A stretch of 64,000 bases of DNA from Mesoplasma lactucae ATCC 49193 (GCF_002441935.1 NZ_CP023668.1:744001-808000), one strand, 5' to 3'; positions 21,106-32,145 are shown, counted from the first letter of the stretch. Notes: a model not told the origin generated them from the letters alone. Made by a program: numbers and translations.

Positions 21106-21741
21106 ATGACAAATATTGAAAAACACTTTAACGAATTTAAAAAACACAGACTTTCAACAATCGTAAGAACAAATGATTACGATCATGCAATGAAAATCAT
21201 TGAAGGATCAATTGCAGGAGGAATTAACTTTATTGAATTAACTTTAACAATTCCTAATGTTTTTGAATTAATCAAAGAAGCTAGAAAACGTTTCCCAGAT
21301 GCAAATATTGGAGCTGGAACAGTTTTAACAATTGATGATGCTAAGAAATCAATCGCTGCTGGAGCAACTTACTTAGTTGATCCTGTTTGTGATGTTGAAT
21401 TATTAAAATGATGTAATGAACAAGATGTTCTTTTAATTGCATCAGGAGCAACTCCAACTGAAATGTATAACTTACAAATGGGTGGAGCTAAAATTATTAA
21501 ATTCTTCCCAGCTATGATTGGTGGACCTGAAATGGTAAAACTTATTTTAAATCCATTCCCACAATTTAACTTATTAGCAACAGCTGGACCTAACCAATCA
21601 AACATGGATGAATACTTCAAAGCTGGAGTATTAGGATGTGGAATCACTGCTGATTTAGGTGGAGCACCAGTTGGTACTTCATTAGAAGAAATCACTGAAA
21701 TTGCTAAAAAATATGTAGCAATTACTGCAAAATACTTATAA
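21106..21741 (+). CDS. KDPG/KHG aldolase family protein, candidate oxaloacetate decarboxylase
   Basis: A 211-residue class I aldolase of the Eda family. The Schiff-base Lys is in IIKFFPA (residue 132), the catalytic Glu in FIELTL (44), and the GAGTV strand at 69-73. Three features differ from true KDPG aldolase: the Arg five residues into the ELTL segment is Thr (48), the phosphate loop TGG is ATAGP, and the GGS loop is CGIT. The protein therefore probably does not handle KDPG. Eda enzymes are known to decarboxylate oxaloacetate. This gene sits between citG and alsS, where the oxaloacetate-to-pyruvate step is otherwise missing. That role is inference. AAGGAG precedes ATG 21106. Confidence 0.8.
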
Positions 21742-21769
21742 TAATAAATTTATAAAAGGAGATTAGACT

Positions 21770-23461
21770 ATGGCAAAAAAAACAGGTGCCCAATTAGTTA
21801 TTGAAACATTAATTAATTATGGTGTTGATCATGTTTTCACAGTACCCGGCGCTAAAATCGATAAAATCTTAGATGCTTTTAACGATTATGATAATGCACC
21901 AAAACTTGTGGTAACAAGACATGAACAAAACGCTACTTTTATTGCTCAAGGAATGGGAAAACTTTCAGAAAAACCTGGTGTTGTTTTAGCAACATCTGGA
22001 CCTGGGGTTTCTAACCTTGCAACTGGATTAGTTACTGCAACAGCAGAAAATGACCCAGTTTTAGCAATTGGGGGACAAGTTAATCGTAAAGACGAATTAA
22101 AACGTACCCACCAATCAATGAATAATGCAGCGTTGATGGAACCAATTACAAAATATTCTGTTGAAGTTGAATCAGCAAACGCTGTTTCTGAAGCAATTTC
22201 AAACGCAATGCGAATTGCAAACCAATCAAGAAAGGGAGCAACATTCCTTTCAATTCCAAACGATGTTCAAGGAGATATTGCTGATGTTGATCCATTAACA
22301 CCAGTTCCTCATGATACTTTGGGACATGCTGATACTGGTAAAATTGCAGCTTTAGCTGAAGAAATTAAAAATGCTAAAATGCCTGTAATTATGCTTGGAA
22401 TGAGAGCTCCTGAATATCGTGCGGTTAAAGAAATCCGTGCTTTCTTAGAAAAAACAAACATTCCTGTTGTTCAAACCTTCCAAGCAGCTGGAGTTATTTC
22501 AAGAGAATTAGAACCCAAATTATTCTTCGGACGTGTTGGTTTATTTAAAAACCAACCAGGAGATAGATTATTAGATGCTTCTGATCTAGTTATTACTATT
22601 GGATTTGATCCAATTGAATATGATACTGAAATTTGAAATGCTAACCGTGACAAAAAAATCTTCCATATTGACGAAACAATTGCTGAAATCGACAATCATT
22701 ACCGTCCACATTCAGAATTAATCGGCGATATTGCCAGAACTGTGAGAAAATTAGCAGAGCTATCAGAGCCAAGACAAATTGGAGCTGATGCTGAAAAAAT
22801 TATTGGACTTTATAAAGAAGAATTAAATAAACAACGCACTCAATATACTGAAGATAGTAATTTAGTACACCCATTACACTTTATTGACACTTTAAGAGGA
22901 TTGTTAGACGATGCAAACTTCCCTGTTGTTGATGACCAAACTGTAATGTCAGTTGATATTGGTTCTTCTTATATCTGAATGGCTCGTAATATGAAAGTTT
23001 ACGAACCTAAGAAACTATTATTTACCAACGGGATGCAAACTTTAGGAGTTGCTTTTCCATGAGCAATGGCCGCAAGTATTTTAAACCCAGGTAAAAAACA
23101 AATCTCAATTTCAGGAGATGGAGGATTTATGTTCTCATCACAAGAAATTGATACAGCTATCCGTGAAGGATTAAACATTACTCATTTCGTTTGAGATGAC
23201 CACGCTTATAACATGGTCGAATTCCAAGAAGAAATGAAATATGGTCGTTCAACTGCAATCGAATTAGGAAAAATCGACTTTGCAAAATATGCTGAATCAT
23301 TTGGGGCGAAAGGATTCACTGTTGAAAAACCAGAACAATTAGATGAAATCATGAAAGAAGCTTTAAGCTACAAAGGAGTTGCCGTTGTGCATATCCCAAT
23401 TGATTATCGCGAAAACATCGATTTAGCTAAAAAAATGATTGATCCAACAGGAAGCAATTAG
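21770..23461 (+). CDS. alsS: acetolactate synthase, catabolic
   Basis: A 563-residue thiamine-diphosphate enzyme that condenses two pyruvates to acetolactate and CO2. The N-terminal PYR domain carries the ThDP-activating Glu in TRHEQNA near residue 49. TSGPGVSNLATG near 82-93 is diagnostic for the superfamily, and the C-terminal PP domain has GDGGFMF near 449-455 followed by the Mg2+-binding region ending in WDDHAYNMVE. No regulatory subunit gene accompanies it, as expected for the catabolic AlsS/BudB type. AAAAGGAG precedes the ATG. It follows the aldolase after 28 bases and precedes alsD after 20, so pyruvate from citrate is probably drained to acetoin. Confidence 0.95.
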
Positions 23462-23481
23462 TAGAAAAGAAGGAAAAATTT

Positions 23482-24183
23482 ATGGCGATTAAATTAACTT
23501 CTTATAGCAGTATTGCATCACTTTCATCAGGTGACTGAGATGGATACTTCTCATATAAAGAGATAAAAAAAACCGGTAACACCGGGGTTGGAACTTTTGA
23601 TCAAGGAAATGGGGAAATGATTGCCATTGATGGTAATTATTACCAATTATTAAGTGATGGAAGTGTCAATGCTGTTCATGACGACTGGACAGCACCATAT
23701 GCAGTTAATGTTAACTTCACACCTGAATTCGCTATTGAAATGGGTGAAGTTAGCCAAACTGAATATCTTAATAAAATGCTTGGTGAAATTGCAAAACATG
23801 GAAAACAATATATGTATGCAATTCGCATTACAGGAGAATGAAGTGAAATTACTTCAAGAACTGTTAGCACCATTCCAAAACCATATCCAACCATAAAAGA
23901 AATAAATAATATTCAACGTGTGAGAACCTTTGATAACATTAAAGGAAATATCGTTGGATTTTATACACCACCATACCTAAACACAGTAAGTGTTGATGGT
24001 TTCCATCAACACTTCATCAATGACACAAGAGATTGTGGTGGACATATCTTGGATTTCAAAGCTAAAAAAATGAAAATTGAATTTACGCGAGTAAATGATA
24101 TTGAATTAAAAATTAATAATCATGATTTAAATTATCATGATAGTTTACAAGCTGAAATCGAAGCTGCTGAAAAAGCAAAATAA
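23482..24183 (+). CDS. alsD: alpha-acetolactate decarboxylase
   Basis: A 233-residue zinc enzyme converting acetolactate to acetoin and CO2. The metal-binding segment GFHQHFINDTRDCGGHILDF (about residues 173-192) holds the three conserved histidines. QGNGEMIAIDGNYYQL near 36-51 and VGFYTPPYLN near 157-166 are also typical. No signal peptide is present, so it is cytoplasmic. It contains one of the few TGG tryptophan codons in the window. It ends the island, followed by a strong terminator. With alsS it forms the usual pH-neutral pyruvate overflow branch of citrate fermenters. Confidence 0.94.
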
Positions 24184-24206
24184 TATCGATAAGTATTTTT
24201 ATAAAA

Positions 24207-24242
24207 CATAACTAAGTCTGCAAAAAGACTTAGTTTTTTTGT
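24207..24242 (+). terminator. terminator after alsD
   Basis: A perfect ten-base stem, AACTAAGTCT (24210-24219) and AGACTTAGTT (24226-24235), with a T-run. It marks the end of the citrate-acetoin island. Confidence 0.92.
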
Positions 24243-24277
24243 TATATACTTTTTTTAGAGAATAAAGGAGCTTTTAT

Positions 24278-25120
24278 ATGGCACAAAACCAAGAACCAAT
24301 TGTTATTGTTAATAATGTTCATAAATCATATCCTAAAAAAGAAGTTTTAAAAGGGTTAAACTTAACTGTTAACCGTGGAGATAAAATTGCTGTTTTAGGA
24401 GCAAATGGTGCTGGAAAATCAACTTTGGTTGATATGATAGCTTTAACTTCAAAACCAACTAGTGGTGATATTCAAATTAATATTCCTGGTAGTGAAACTG
24501 AAGTTAAAAAAGAAATTGGAATTCAATTTCAACAAGGAGAATGACCAGCCGGAATTACTCCAAAAATTATGCTTAACTTTTATAAACAAGTCTTTCCAAG
24601 ATTTACCGATGAAAGAGAAAAAGAATTAATTAAAGTTTTTGGAATTGAAGAATTCTATAAGCAACAAATTAAAAATTTATCTGGTGGACAAAAACAACGT
24701 TTTAATGCGATGATTTCTGATTTAAATAATCCGCAATTATTAATCTTAGATGAGTTAACAACTGGATTAGATATGAAATTACAATTCCAAATTATTAATT
24801 ATTTTATTGCGACTGTTGAAAAAGAACATCAATCATTGATTATTGTTTCTCATAGACCTGATGAAGTTGAGGCTTTATGTAACCGTGCAATTATTATTCA
24901 TGATGGAATTGTTTGATTTGATGATACAGTTGAAAACATTGATAAAAATTATGGAGGAGTTAAGCAATTGATGCAAAAGTACTTTGATGGTGATTTAAAA
25001 GCAGATCCAAAAGCAAATGCTCCAATCAAAGACTTTAACCCAAAACAAGGAACAAATAACGAAGGAGAACAAAGCAATGAAAAACACAAAAAAAGAAGCT
25101 GATTCAAAAAACACAAATAA
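24278..25120 (+). CDS. ABC transporter ATP-binding protein
   Basis: A 280-residue ATPase with a full motif set: Walker A GANGAGKST near residues 46-54, Q-loop IQFQQGEW, signature LSGGQKQR near 130-137, Walker B LLILDELTTGLD near 153-164 and the H-loop SHRPDEVE. The DEL in place of DEP is tolerated in this group. A charged tail (about 245-280, rich in Lys and Asn) follows the domain. It overlaps the next permease gene by 44 bases and is its obvious partner. Likely an ABC-2-type exporter; the substrate is not predictable. Confidence 0.93.
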
Positions 25121-25928
25121 GAATTATGGCTATGTTAAAAATCGCTTCGAACAAAAATGCCGTGATTTTAATTCAACCTTTGTTTTAATTGCTAAATCTT
25201 GAATTAAAGATCCAAGTGGAATTATTTCTTTATTTGTAATTCCAACCTTCTATTTTGTAATCTTTTACTTCTTATTAAGAAATAAATATTCACAATCATT
25301 AATTGGGTATTTAATGTTGCCTCCATTAACAGTGATTACAACTTTAGGAACTGGATTAATTAATTGAAAAAATTCTGTTTTCTTAAAAAGAATTGATACA
25401 ACAGGAATTAGTAAAACAACCTTTTTATTATCCTTATGAACCTTTAACTTATTGGTTGGTTTATTAGGAGTATGTGTACAAATTATTGTTGGATTAATTA
25501 TTGCTCAAGGTGATGCAGTTGACCAATATAATTCAATGAATTGAGGTTGATTTATCTTAGGAACAATCTTTATTTCCTTAATGTCTATTGGATTAGCAAC
25601 CTTAATTGCTGGAATCTTTTCTTCACAAAGTATGGTTCAAGGAGTAACAATGATTATTTACTTCTTATCATTATTCTTATCTGGAATTATGATTCCTTAT
25701 ACTACTATTGGTAGTGTTAAAGCATTAAGAATTATTTCTTATTTCACACCTTATATGTATGGAAATGCTGTTACTTCAAAAAGTATTGAATCGGCATGAC
25801 AAATGTTTGACGGACCAACTTATCAAGTGTTTACTGAAATCTGACAACCATGTGTTGCTAGTGCTGGAATTATCGTAGCCTTATTTGCAATCACAACCAT
25901 GACTTTTAAATGAAGTTCTAATGATTAA
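25077..25928 (+). CDS. ABC-2 type transporter permease
   Basis: A 283-residue membrane protein with a charged N terminus of about 35 residues, then about six hydrophobic helices starting with SGIISLFVIPTFYFVIFYFLL (written here in part; about residues 48-68). Conserved ABC-2 features are LMLPPLTVITTLGTGLINWK with FLKRIDTTGIS following, and a late segment FLSGIMIPYTTIG. The start ATG lies within the ATPase gene with GAAGGAG upstream. Together the two genes form one exporter. Nothing nearby hints at its substrate. Confidence 0.88.
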
Positions 25929-25937
25929 TAACAATAA

Positions 25938-25968
25938 GAAAACTAGCTTTTTAAAGCTAGTTTTTTAC
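25938..25968 (+). terminator. terminator after the ABC exporter genes
   Basis: AACTAGCTTT (25941-25950) pairs perfectly with AAAGCTAGTT (25953-25962), followed by a T-run. Confidence 0.9.
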
Positions 25969-26024
25969 ATTAGACAAATTGTTTAATTTCTCTTAGATTA
26001 GTTTATTTATCATAGCAAGATTAG

Positions 26025-26030
26025 TATAAT
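26025..26030 (+). promoter_or_regulatory. -10 box of fba
   Basis: A perfect TATAAT occurs 33 bases before the fba start, after the preceding terminator. The -35 is not clear. Confidence 0.55.
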
Positions 26031-26062
26031 AAAAGTGAACGAAAGAAAGAGGAAAATTTATT

Positions 26063-26968
26063 ATGCCAAAATTATACAGCAATAGATTAGTAAACGCTCA
26101 CAACATGGTTCATGATGCATTTGAAAACCACTACGCAATTGGTCACTTCAACATCAACAACCTAGAATGAACTAAAGCAGTTTTAGAAACTGCACAAAAA
26201 ACAAATACCCCAATTATTGTAGCTACTTCAGAAGGAGCTATTAAATATATGGGTGGTATTCAAGTAGTAGTAGCAATGGTTGATGCTTTAATGGAAACAT
26301 TAAACATCACTGTACCAGTTGCATTACACTTAGACCACGGTCAATCAGTAGAAATGGCTAAAGCATGTATCGACGCTGGTTACTCATCAGTAATGTTCGA
26401 TGGATCACACTTACCATTCGAAGAAAACATTGAAAAAACTAAAGAAGTTGTTGCTTATGCAAAACCTCATGAAGTTTCAGTTGAAGCTGAAATTGGTTCA
26501 ATCGGTGGAGAAGAAGACGGAGTTATCGGTGAAGGTGAATTAGGAGATCCAGCACAAGCTAAAACTATGGTTGCTACTGGAATTGATTTCTTAGCAGCTG
26601 GAATCGGAAACATTCATGGTCCTTACCCATCATGATGAAAATCATTAAACTTCGATCAATTAGCAAAAATTGAAGACGCAGTTCACTTCCCATTAGTAAT
26701 GCACGGTGGATCAGGAGTTCCTCAAGATCAAGTTGAAAAAGCTATCTCAATGGGAGTTGCTAAAGTAAACATCAACACTGAATTACAATTAGCATTCGAA
26801 AAAGCTACTCGTGAATACGTAATGGCTGGTAAATCACAAGATATGAAAGCTAAAGGATTTGACCCACGTAAATTATTAAAACCTGGTTATGACGCAATTT
26901 GTGCAGAAATGACTAACTTAATTACTTGAATGGGATCAAAAGGAAAAGCTGACCAAATTCAAAAATAA
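26063..26968 (+). CDS. fba: class II fructose-bisphosphate aldolase
   Basis: A 301-residue zinc-dependent glycolytic aldolase. The zinc and catalytic segment HLDHGQS is near residues 92-98. VEAEIGSIGGEEDGV near 147-161, GNIHGPYP near 188-195, HGGSGVP near 214-220 and VNINTE near 238-243 follow in the order of class IIB enzymes. Length is typical. AGAGGAAAA precedes the ATG. It is a separate transcript between two terminators and adjacent to rpmE, an order also found in other Mollicutes and firmicutes. It is the glycolytic enzyme and unrelated to the Eda-type aldolase at 21106. Confidence 0.97.
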
Positions 26969-27005
26969 TTTGTTCAAATTTTCATAAACATTCGAATATA
27001 ATATA

Positions 27006-27052
27006 AAAACAAATCGCTTCTAACAATCCGTTATTAGCGTTTGTTTTTTCTT
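27006..27052 (+). terminator. terminator after fba
   Basis: A long stem with ACAAA/TTTGT outer arms, CGCT/AGCG middle arms and a TAAC/GTTA inner helix, followed by T6. Confidence 0.85.
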
Positions 27053-27108
27053 TGCTAATTTTTCATTTTCTCATAGAAAAAAATTCAACGAAATAAGGGT
27101 TTTAGTTG

Positions 27109-27114
27109 TATAAT
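27109..27114 (+). promoter_or_regulatory. -10 box of rpmE
   Basis: TATAAT precedes the rpmE start by 82 bases, leaving a leader of roughly 75 bases in which I see no strong structure. Confidence 0.45.
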
Positions 27115-27196
27115 AAAGTCTGGTATTTAAAATATTTAATTAACAAGAGAGTATTTTATATCTAGAATGAAAACATAGTCAAAGGAGACAAGATCT

Positions 27197-27487
27197 ATGC
27201 CAAAAAAAGATATACATCCACAATACTTTGATGATGCTAAATTCGTATGTACAACTTGTGCAAACGAATTTACATGTGGAACTACTAGAGGAGAAGAAGT
27301 GAGAGTTGATATTTGTTCAAACTGTCACCCATTCTACACAGGAAACCAAAAATTCGCAAACAATCAAGGTCGTGTTGAACAATTCAAAAACAAATTTGCT
27401 AAACGTGATGCTACAAATGCAGCAGCTAAAGCAGATTCAGAAGCAAAAAAAGCTACAAACGCTAAAAAAGAAAAAGCTTCAAAATAA
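27197..27487 (+). CDS. rpmE: 50S ribosomal protein L31
   Basis: A 96-residue protein. The first 65 residues are L31: KKDIHPQYFDDAKFVCTTCA with the CxxC zinc pair near residues 18-21, and ICSNCHPFYTGNQKF with a second pair near 37-40. It is therefore the zinc-binding (C+) form. Residues beyond 70 form an Ala/Lys-rich tail that is longer than in most bacteria and may extend over the 30S/50S bridge or be unstructured. AAAGGAG precedes the ATG. It follows fba and ends at its own terminator. Confidence 0.95.
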   Translation: MPKKDIHPQYFDDAKFVCTTCANEFTCGTTRGEEVRVDICSNCHPFYTGNQKFANNQGRVEQFKNKFAKRDATNAAAKADSEAKKATNAKKEKASK

Positions 27488-27489
27488 TA

Positions 27490-27523
27490 AAAATGAGAAC
27501 CTTTGTGGTTCTTTTTTTTTCGC
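27490..27523 (+). terminator. terminator after rpmE
   Basis: AGAACC and GGTTCT pair around a short loop, followed by T8. Confidence 0.88.
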
Positions 27524-27618
27524 CAAAAAATCTAATTGACCCTTGGTGAAACTTTTTAATATCATTAGTTGATATTATTAAGTTATATAAAAAATAAACC
27601 TTAAAGGAGGTTAGGAAT

Positions 27619-29514
27619 TTGAGTTACAAAATTACAAAAGCAAGATTCCTTAACCAAAAAATTAAAATTAATGACTTTAACTTTGATAGCGAAAATAATG
27701 CTATTAACCAAGTCTTATTACAAAACCAAGCTGACAAAAAAACAATTACTAGAATTTTAAAAGGAAAAGAACAAATTCAAGATGGCCGTTTCTTAGTTGA
27801 TGGTCTTGATTTAGTGAACCCAAAATTTGTTAAGAAAACTTCTTCATTTATCTATACTGATACTTATATTGAACGTTTTATTCCTTCAAAAATGATTTTG
27901 GTGCTTTCATCATTATTTAATCCAAACTTCTTTAGAAATGCTCGTATTAATTACTTAAGAACTAAATATGATTATTTAGCTTTTAATTCTTCAAAAGAAA
28001 ACATTACTGAATTTCACTTAAAACAAGCTATGGATAAATCAATTTCAGAATTTATTCAATCAGAAACAAGAGCTGAAGAAAAAACTTTAACTGAATGACA
28101 AGAACAAATGAGTAAATTTAATATTAACCAATCAAATAAGATTTTTGGAAACCATAACTCTGTTTTAAAAGTTGTTGCTCGTTCTTATTACAAAGAATTA
28201 GCTAAGTTACAAGCATATAATTTAACTTTAACTTTCTATCAAGCTTTATGAGATGATGTTTATAAATTTAACTCTTTAAGAAACTCATGCACTTGTGAAT
28301 ACAACGCTAAAAAATCTTCTAATAAAGAAGTTAGAAAAATGAAACATCAGTTAAATTACAACCAAACTAAGTATGTTGTAAAAAAACAACTAAAGTATAT
28401 TTCAATTCGTATTACTGAACATAGAACTTTAATTTATCGCCAAAAATTATTAGTTAAACAATTAAAAAAACAATTTAACTTAGAGTTAAAGAAGTTTTAT
28501 ACTCTTCAAGAACTTACAAAAGATCAACAATCTGTTTTTAACAAACAATTAAATAACTGAAGAAAATTAAATCAAGATACAACTGATATCTTTGTTAAAA
28601 ACCAACAACATTACTTTTTCAAAACTCTACAAAAGAACGCTCAGTACATTGCAAAAGTTCTAGTTGTACAAATTCACCATTATCATGAAAAAGTTCTTTC
28701 TAAAGCCTTAAAATACTCAACTAAGGGTGAATACAAGATTAAGAAAAAGAATTATAAAAATAAAATTGTTGGAGTTGTGAAACAAGCAATTGAATATAAC
28801 AAAGAACAAATGGAAAAATACGGAATTAACTTGGATTGATTCTTGAAGTCTACTTTCAAACTTTCATCATTAAACATTTTGTTTGTTAAAATCCTTAGAA
28901 GTATTAACTTAAATCGTGAAAATATTTTCTTCATGGACTTTGTGCACTTACTATCTGCAAATGACTTTGATAAATTTATTGAAACTTTAAATAATATTAA
29001 AAAAGATAACCCGAGATTCTGTTTTACAATTCTAGATTCACATGCTAATAAGTTCCCATATTTAGATCAAAAAATTTATTCTGAATATGAAGAACATTTT
29101 AACAGTGTAAAACTTGTTGATTTAATTAATCAATATCCAAAAGAATACAGAACTGAATTATTTGGAACTAAAAACTTATTTAGATATCAATATAAAAATA
29201 ATCATTTAAAAATTTATAACAAAAAAGAACCTTATCACCAAGAAGGTTTACCAGAAAAAGGGTATGCTTTTATTAACCCATTTGAAATGAAATATGAACC
29301 AACAAGTTCTAAAACAGCACAAGACAAAATCGCTGTAATTACAGATATTAAAAAAGCACCTTACTACAATGATCCAAATATGTATTATTGTCGTAATCAA
29401 AAGGGATATAAATTCTTTTTCTATGATAATGACCATTTAGATTTAAAAAATGTTGGTCGTGGTATTATCACTTTTGATTTAGATTCTATTTCTGAATTCA
29501 TTGAAACAAGATAA
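27619..29514 (+). CDS. degenerate ABC-type ATPase-like protein with large helical insertion
   Basis: A 631-residue soluble protein. The start is TTG 27619, placed by AAAGGAGG nine bases upstream. Residues about 30-62 look like the P-loop region of an ABC ATPase (VLLQNQADKKTITRILKG, then GRFLVDGLDL), but the glycines of Walker A are lost while KT remains. Residues about 430-480 resemble a Walker B to H-loop stretch (ENIFFMDFVHLLSANDFDKF, then FCFTILDSH). Between them is a Lys-rich helical region of roughly 250 residues, and after them a C-terminal domain I do not recognise. It seems to be a non-hydrolysing ABC-fold protein. It has no permease next to it. The relationship is inferred from pattern only. 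Confidence 0.6.
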
Positions 29515-29540
29515 AAGACTAAAAAGCGGGAGAAAATATT

Positions 29541-30491
29541 ATGAAAGAATTGAAAAAAACTGAAATTGATAAAGAACTAAATGAAATGATTGAGAAGTTT
29601 CATACTATTATCATTGCAAAACACGTAGTACCTGACTGAGATGCTCAAGGTAGTGCAATTGGTTTAGCAAATATTATTGCTGATAATTATAAAGATAAAG
29701 AGGTTATTGTTGTTGGAACAAGATTAGATAATGATAATTCTTTTTCTGATAAAAATTTAACTGATGAACAAATCAAAGAAGCATTAGTAATTGTTGTTGA
29801 TACAGCAAACATTCCAAGAATTGATTTTCCAAAATGACAAGAAGCTAAATGTGTTTTTAAAATTGACCACCATTTAATTGTTGATCAATATGGTGACTAT
29901 AACATGGTTGTAGAATCTGCTATAGCTTGTGCTCAAGTAGTTACCCTATGAGCTAAAAAAATGAAATTAGCTATCTCAAAAGTTGCTGCTATGAACTTAT
30001 ACAAAGGAATTGTGACCGATAGTGGCAGATTCTTATTTGATCAAACTGATGATGAAACATTTATTGCTGCTTCAACTTTAATGGATGCTGGAGTTGATTT
30101 AAATCAAATCCAAAAAGACTTATATCTAAGTGATTTAAATGTTCAAAAATGAAGAATGCATGCTTTTAGTGAAATGCAATTAACACCAGATGGAGTTGGC
30201 TATATTATTGCTAAAAAAGCTGACTACGAAGCTTATAAAGTTCCTGAAACTAGAGCTGTAGCGTGTCTATCAACTTTATCTGGAATTAAAGAAATTAAAA
30301 TTTGATTTACAGTCATTGAGTACACAGATTTCATTGGAGTAGAACTACGAAGTAGGGACTATGCAATTAATTCTATAGCCAGAGATTTTAACGGTGGAGG
30401 ACATAAACTTGCTAGTGGATGTAAACTACAATCATTTGAGGAAGTTCCAAAATTAGTTAAAGCATGTCAAGACTTAATTAAACAAGGTTAA
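29541..30491 (+). CDS. nrnA: DHH/DHHA1 phosphoesterase, NrnA-type (copy 1)
   Basis: A 316-residue enzyme of the NrnA family, which degrades short oligonucleotides (nanoRNA) and dephosphorylates pAp. The DHH domain shows IIIAKHVVPDWDAQGSAIGL near residues 23-42 with metal-binding His and Asp, VVDTAN near 98-103 and FKIDHHLIVDQYG near 116-128. DHHA1 ends with FNGGGHKLASGCKL near 285-298. Length is normal. The GGGAG ribosome site is good. A second copy follows after 21 bases. The function is assigned from the family; substrate preference of each copy is unknown. Confidence 0.92.
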
Positions 30492-30512
30492 GAATAAGGG
30501 AGATTTAAAATA

Positions 30513-31457
30513 ATGAAAAATGAACATCATTTAGACAATAAATTAAATAATTTAATTAAAAAATATAATACTATTATTATTGCAAAGCATACCAATCCAG
30601 ATTGGGATGCTCAAGGTAGCGCCATTGGTTTAGCAAACATTATTCAAGACAATTACAAAAATAAAACTGTTTATGTAGTTGGTGAACGCTTGAATGATGA
30701 TGAATCATTTTCAGATGATTTACTAACTAATGAAGCTGCCAGAAAAGCATTATTAATTACCGTTGATACTGCTAATGTTGAAAGAGTTGATTATGATCAA
30801 TTTTCAACTTGTAAAGAAGTATTTAAAATCGATCACCATCTTGTTGTTGATGAGTATGGTACCTATAATATGGTCGATGAATCTGCCATTGCTTGCGCTC
30901 AAGTAGTTACACTTTGAGCCGCAAGAATGGGTTTAGAAATTTCTAAAACTGCTGCAATGAATCTCTACAAAGGAATTGTGACAGATAGCGGAAGGTTTCT
31001 ATTTGATAAAACTGATGCTGACACTTTTGATGCAGCAGCAATTTTATTAGAAGCTGGTGTTGATTTAAACCAGGTTCAAAAAGAACTTTATCTTTCAGAT
31101 TTAAAAATGAAAGAATGACAAGCAAAAGCTTTCAATACTGTTGAAATTACAGAATCTGGAATTGCTCACATCGTTGCTAAGAAAAAAGATTATGAAGAAT
31201 TTAATTTAGATTATCCACAAGTTAAAAGTGCTTTAGGAACAATGAGTGGAATTAAACAAATTCCCATTTGATTTACAGTTATTGAATGAGATAACGAATG
31301 AAAAGTTTCTTTAAGAAGTCGTGAATACGATGTTAATAAAGTTGCAAAAATGTTCAATGGTGGAGGACATAAATTAGCTAGTGGAGCTAAATTAACTACA
31401 TTAGATGAAATTCCTAAACTAATTGAAAGTTTAGAAAAATTATTAGGTGAAAAATAA
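30513..31457 (+). CDS. nrnA: DHH/DHHA1 phosphoesterase, NrnA-type (copy 2)
   Basis: A 314-residue tandem paralogue of the preceding gene, with the same motif series: IIIAKHTNPDWDAQGSAIGL, VDTANVERVD, FKIDHHLVVDEYG, GIVTDSGRFLFDKTD and FNGGGHKLASGAKL. The two copies are strongly similar throughout, including the block AAMNLYKGIVTDSGRFLFD, so this is a tandem duplication. It encodes the Trp in PDWDA with TGG where copy 1 uses TGA. One copy may act on nanoRNA and the other on pAp or c-di-AMP breakdown product pApA; which is which cannot be told. Confidence 0.92.
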
Positions 31458-31484
31458 AATATAAAAAATAAGGGATTAAACAAT

Positions 31485-32099
31485 ATGACAAATACAATAA
31501 AAAATACACAATCTCAACCAAAAATGGGTTGAATTGAATTAATTACTGGATGTATGTTCGCAGGTAAAACTGAAGAATTCATCAGAAGATTAAGAAAACA
31601 CTATTATGGAAAAAGAAATGTTTTAGCATTTAAACCATCAATCGATGATCGTTATGATGCTGAAAACATTGCAACTCACTCAGGTGATGTTTTTCCATCA
31701 TTTCCAGTAAAAGACTCTAAACAAATTAGAGAAATTTACAAAAGAGAATTAGAAAAACAAGGACACATTGATGTTGTTGGAATTGATGAAGTTCAATTCT
31801 TAGATACTGATGTTGTTCAACTAATTAACGATTTAGCTGATGAAGGCGTAATTGTTATCGTAACTGGATTAGATAAAGACTTTAAATTAGGTCCTTTCCA
31901 AAACGTTGATAAATTATTATATCAAGCTGAATATGTTGATAAATTACATGCTGTTTGTTCAATTTGTGGTGCTAATGCTAACCGTTCACAAAGAATGGTA
32001 AATGGTCAACCAGCTAAGAAAACTGATCCAATTATTCTAGTTTCAGGTAAAGAAAGTTATGAAGCAAGATGTCGCTTTTGCTATATTCCTGCTAAGTAG
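31485..32099 (+). CDS. tdk: thymidine kinase
   Basis: A 204-residue type II thymidine kinase phosphorylating thymidine and deoxyuridine. The P-loop is GCMFAGKTEE near residues 22-31, the Walker-B-like strand VVGIDEVQF near 97-105 holds the catalytic Glu, and two zinc pairs follow: CSICGANANRSQRM near 159-172 and CRFCY near the C terminus. Length is typical. It precedes prfA-prmC, the same tdk-prfA-prmC order found in Bacillus relatives. It supports nucleoside salvage, expected in an organism with little de novo synthesis. Confidence 0.96.
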
Positions 32100-32145
32100 G
32101 TAAAATATATTAGTTAATTATCAAGAAGAAGAGAAGAGGGAATAT

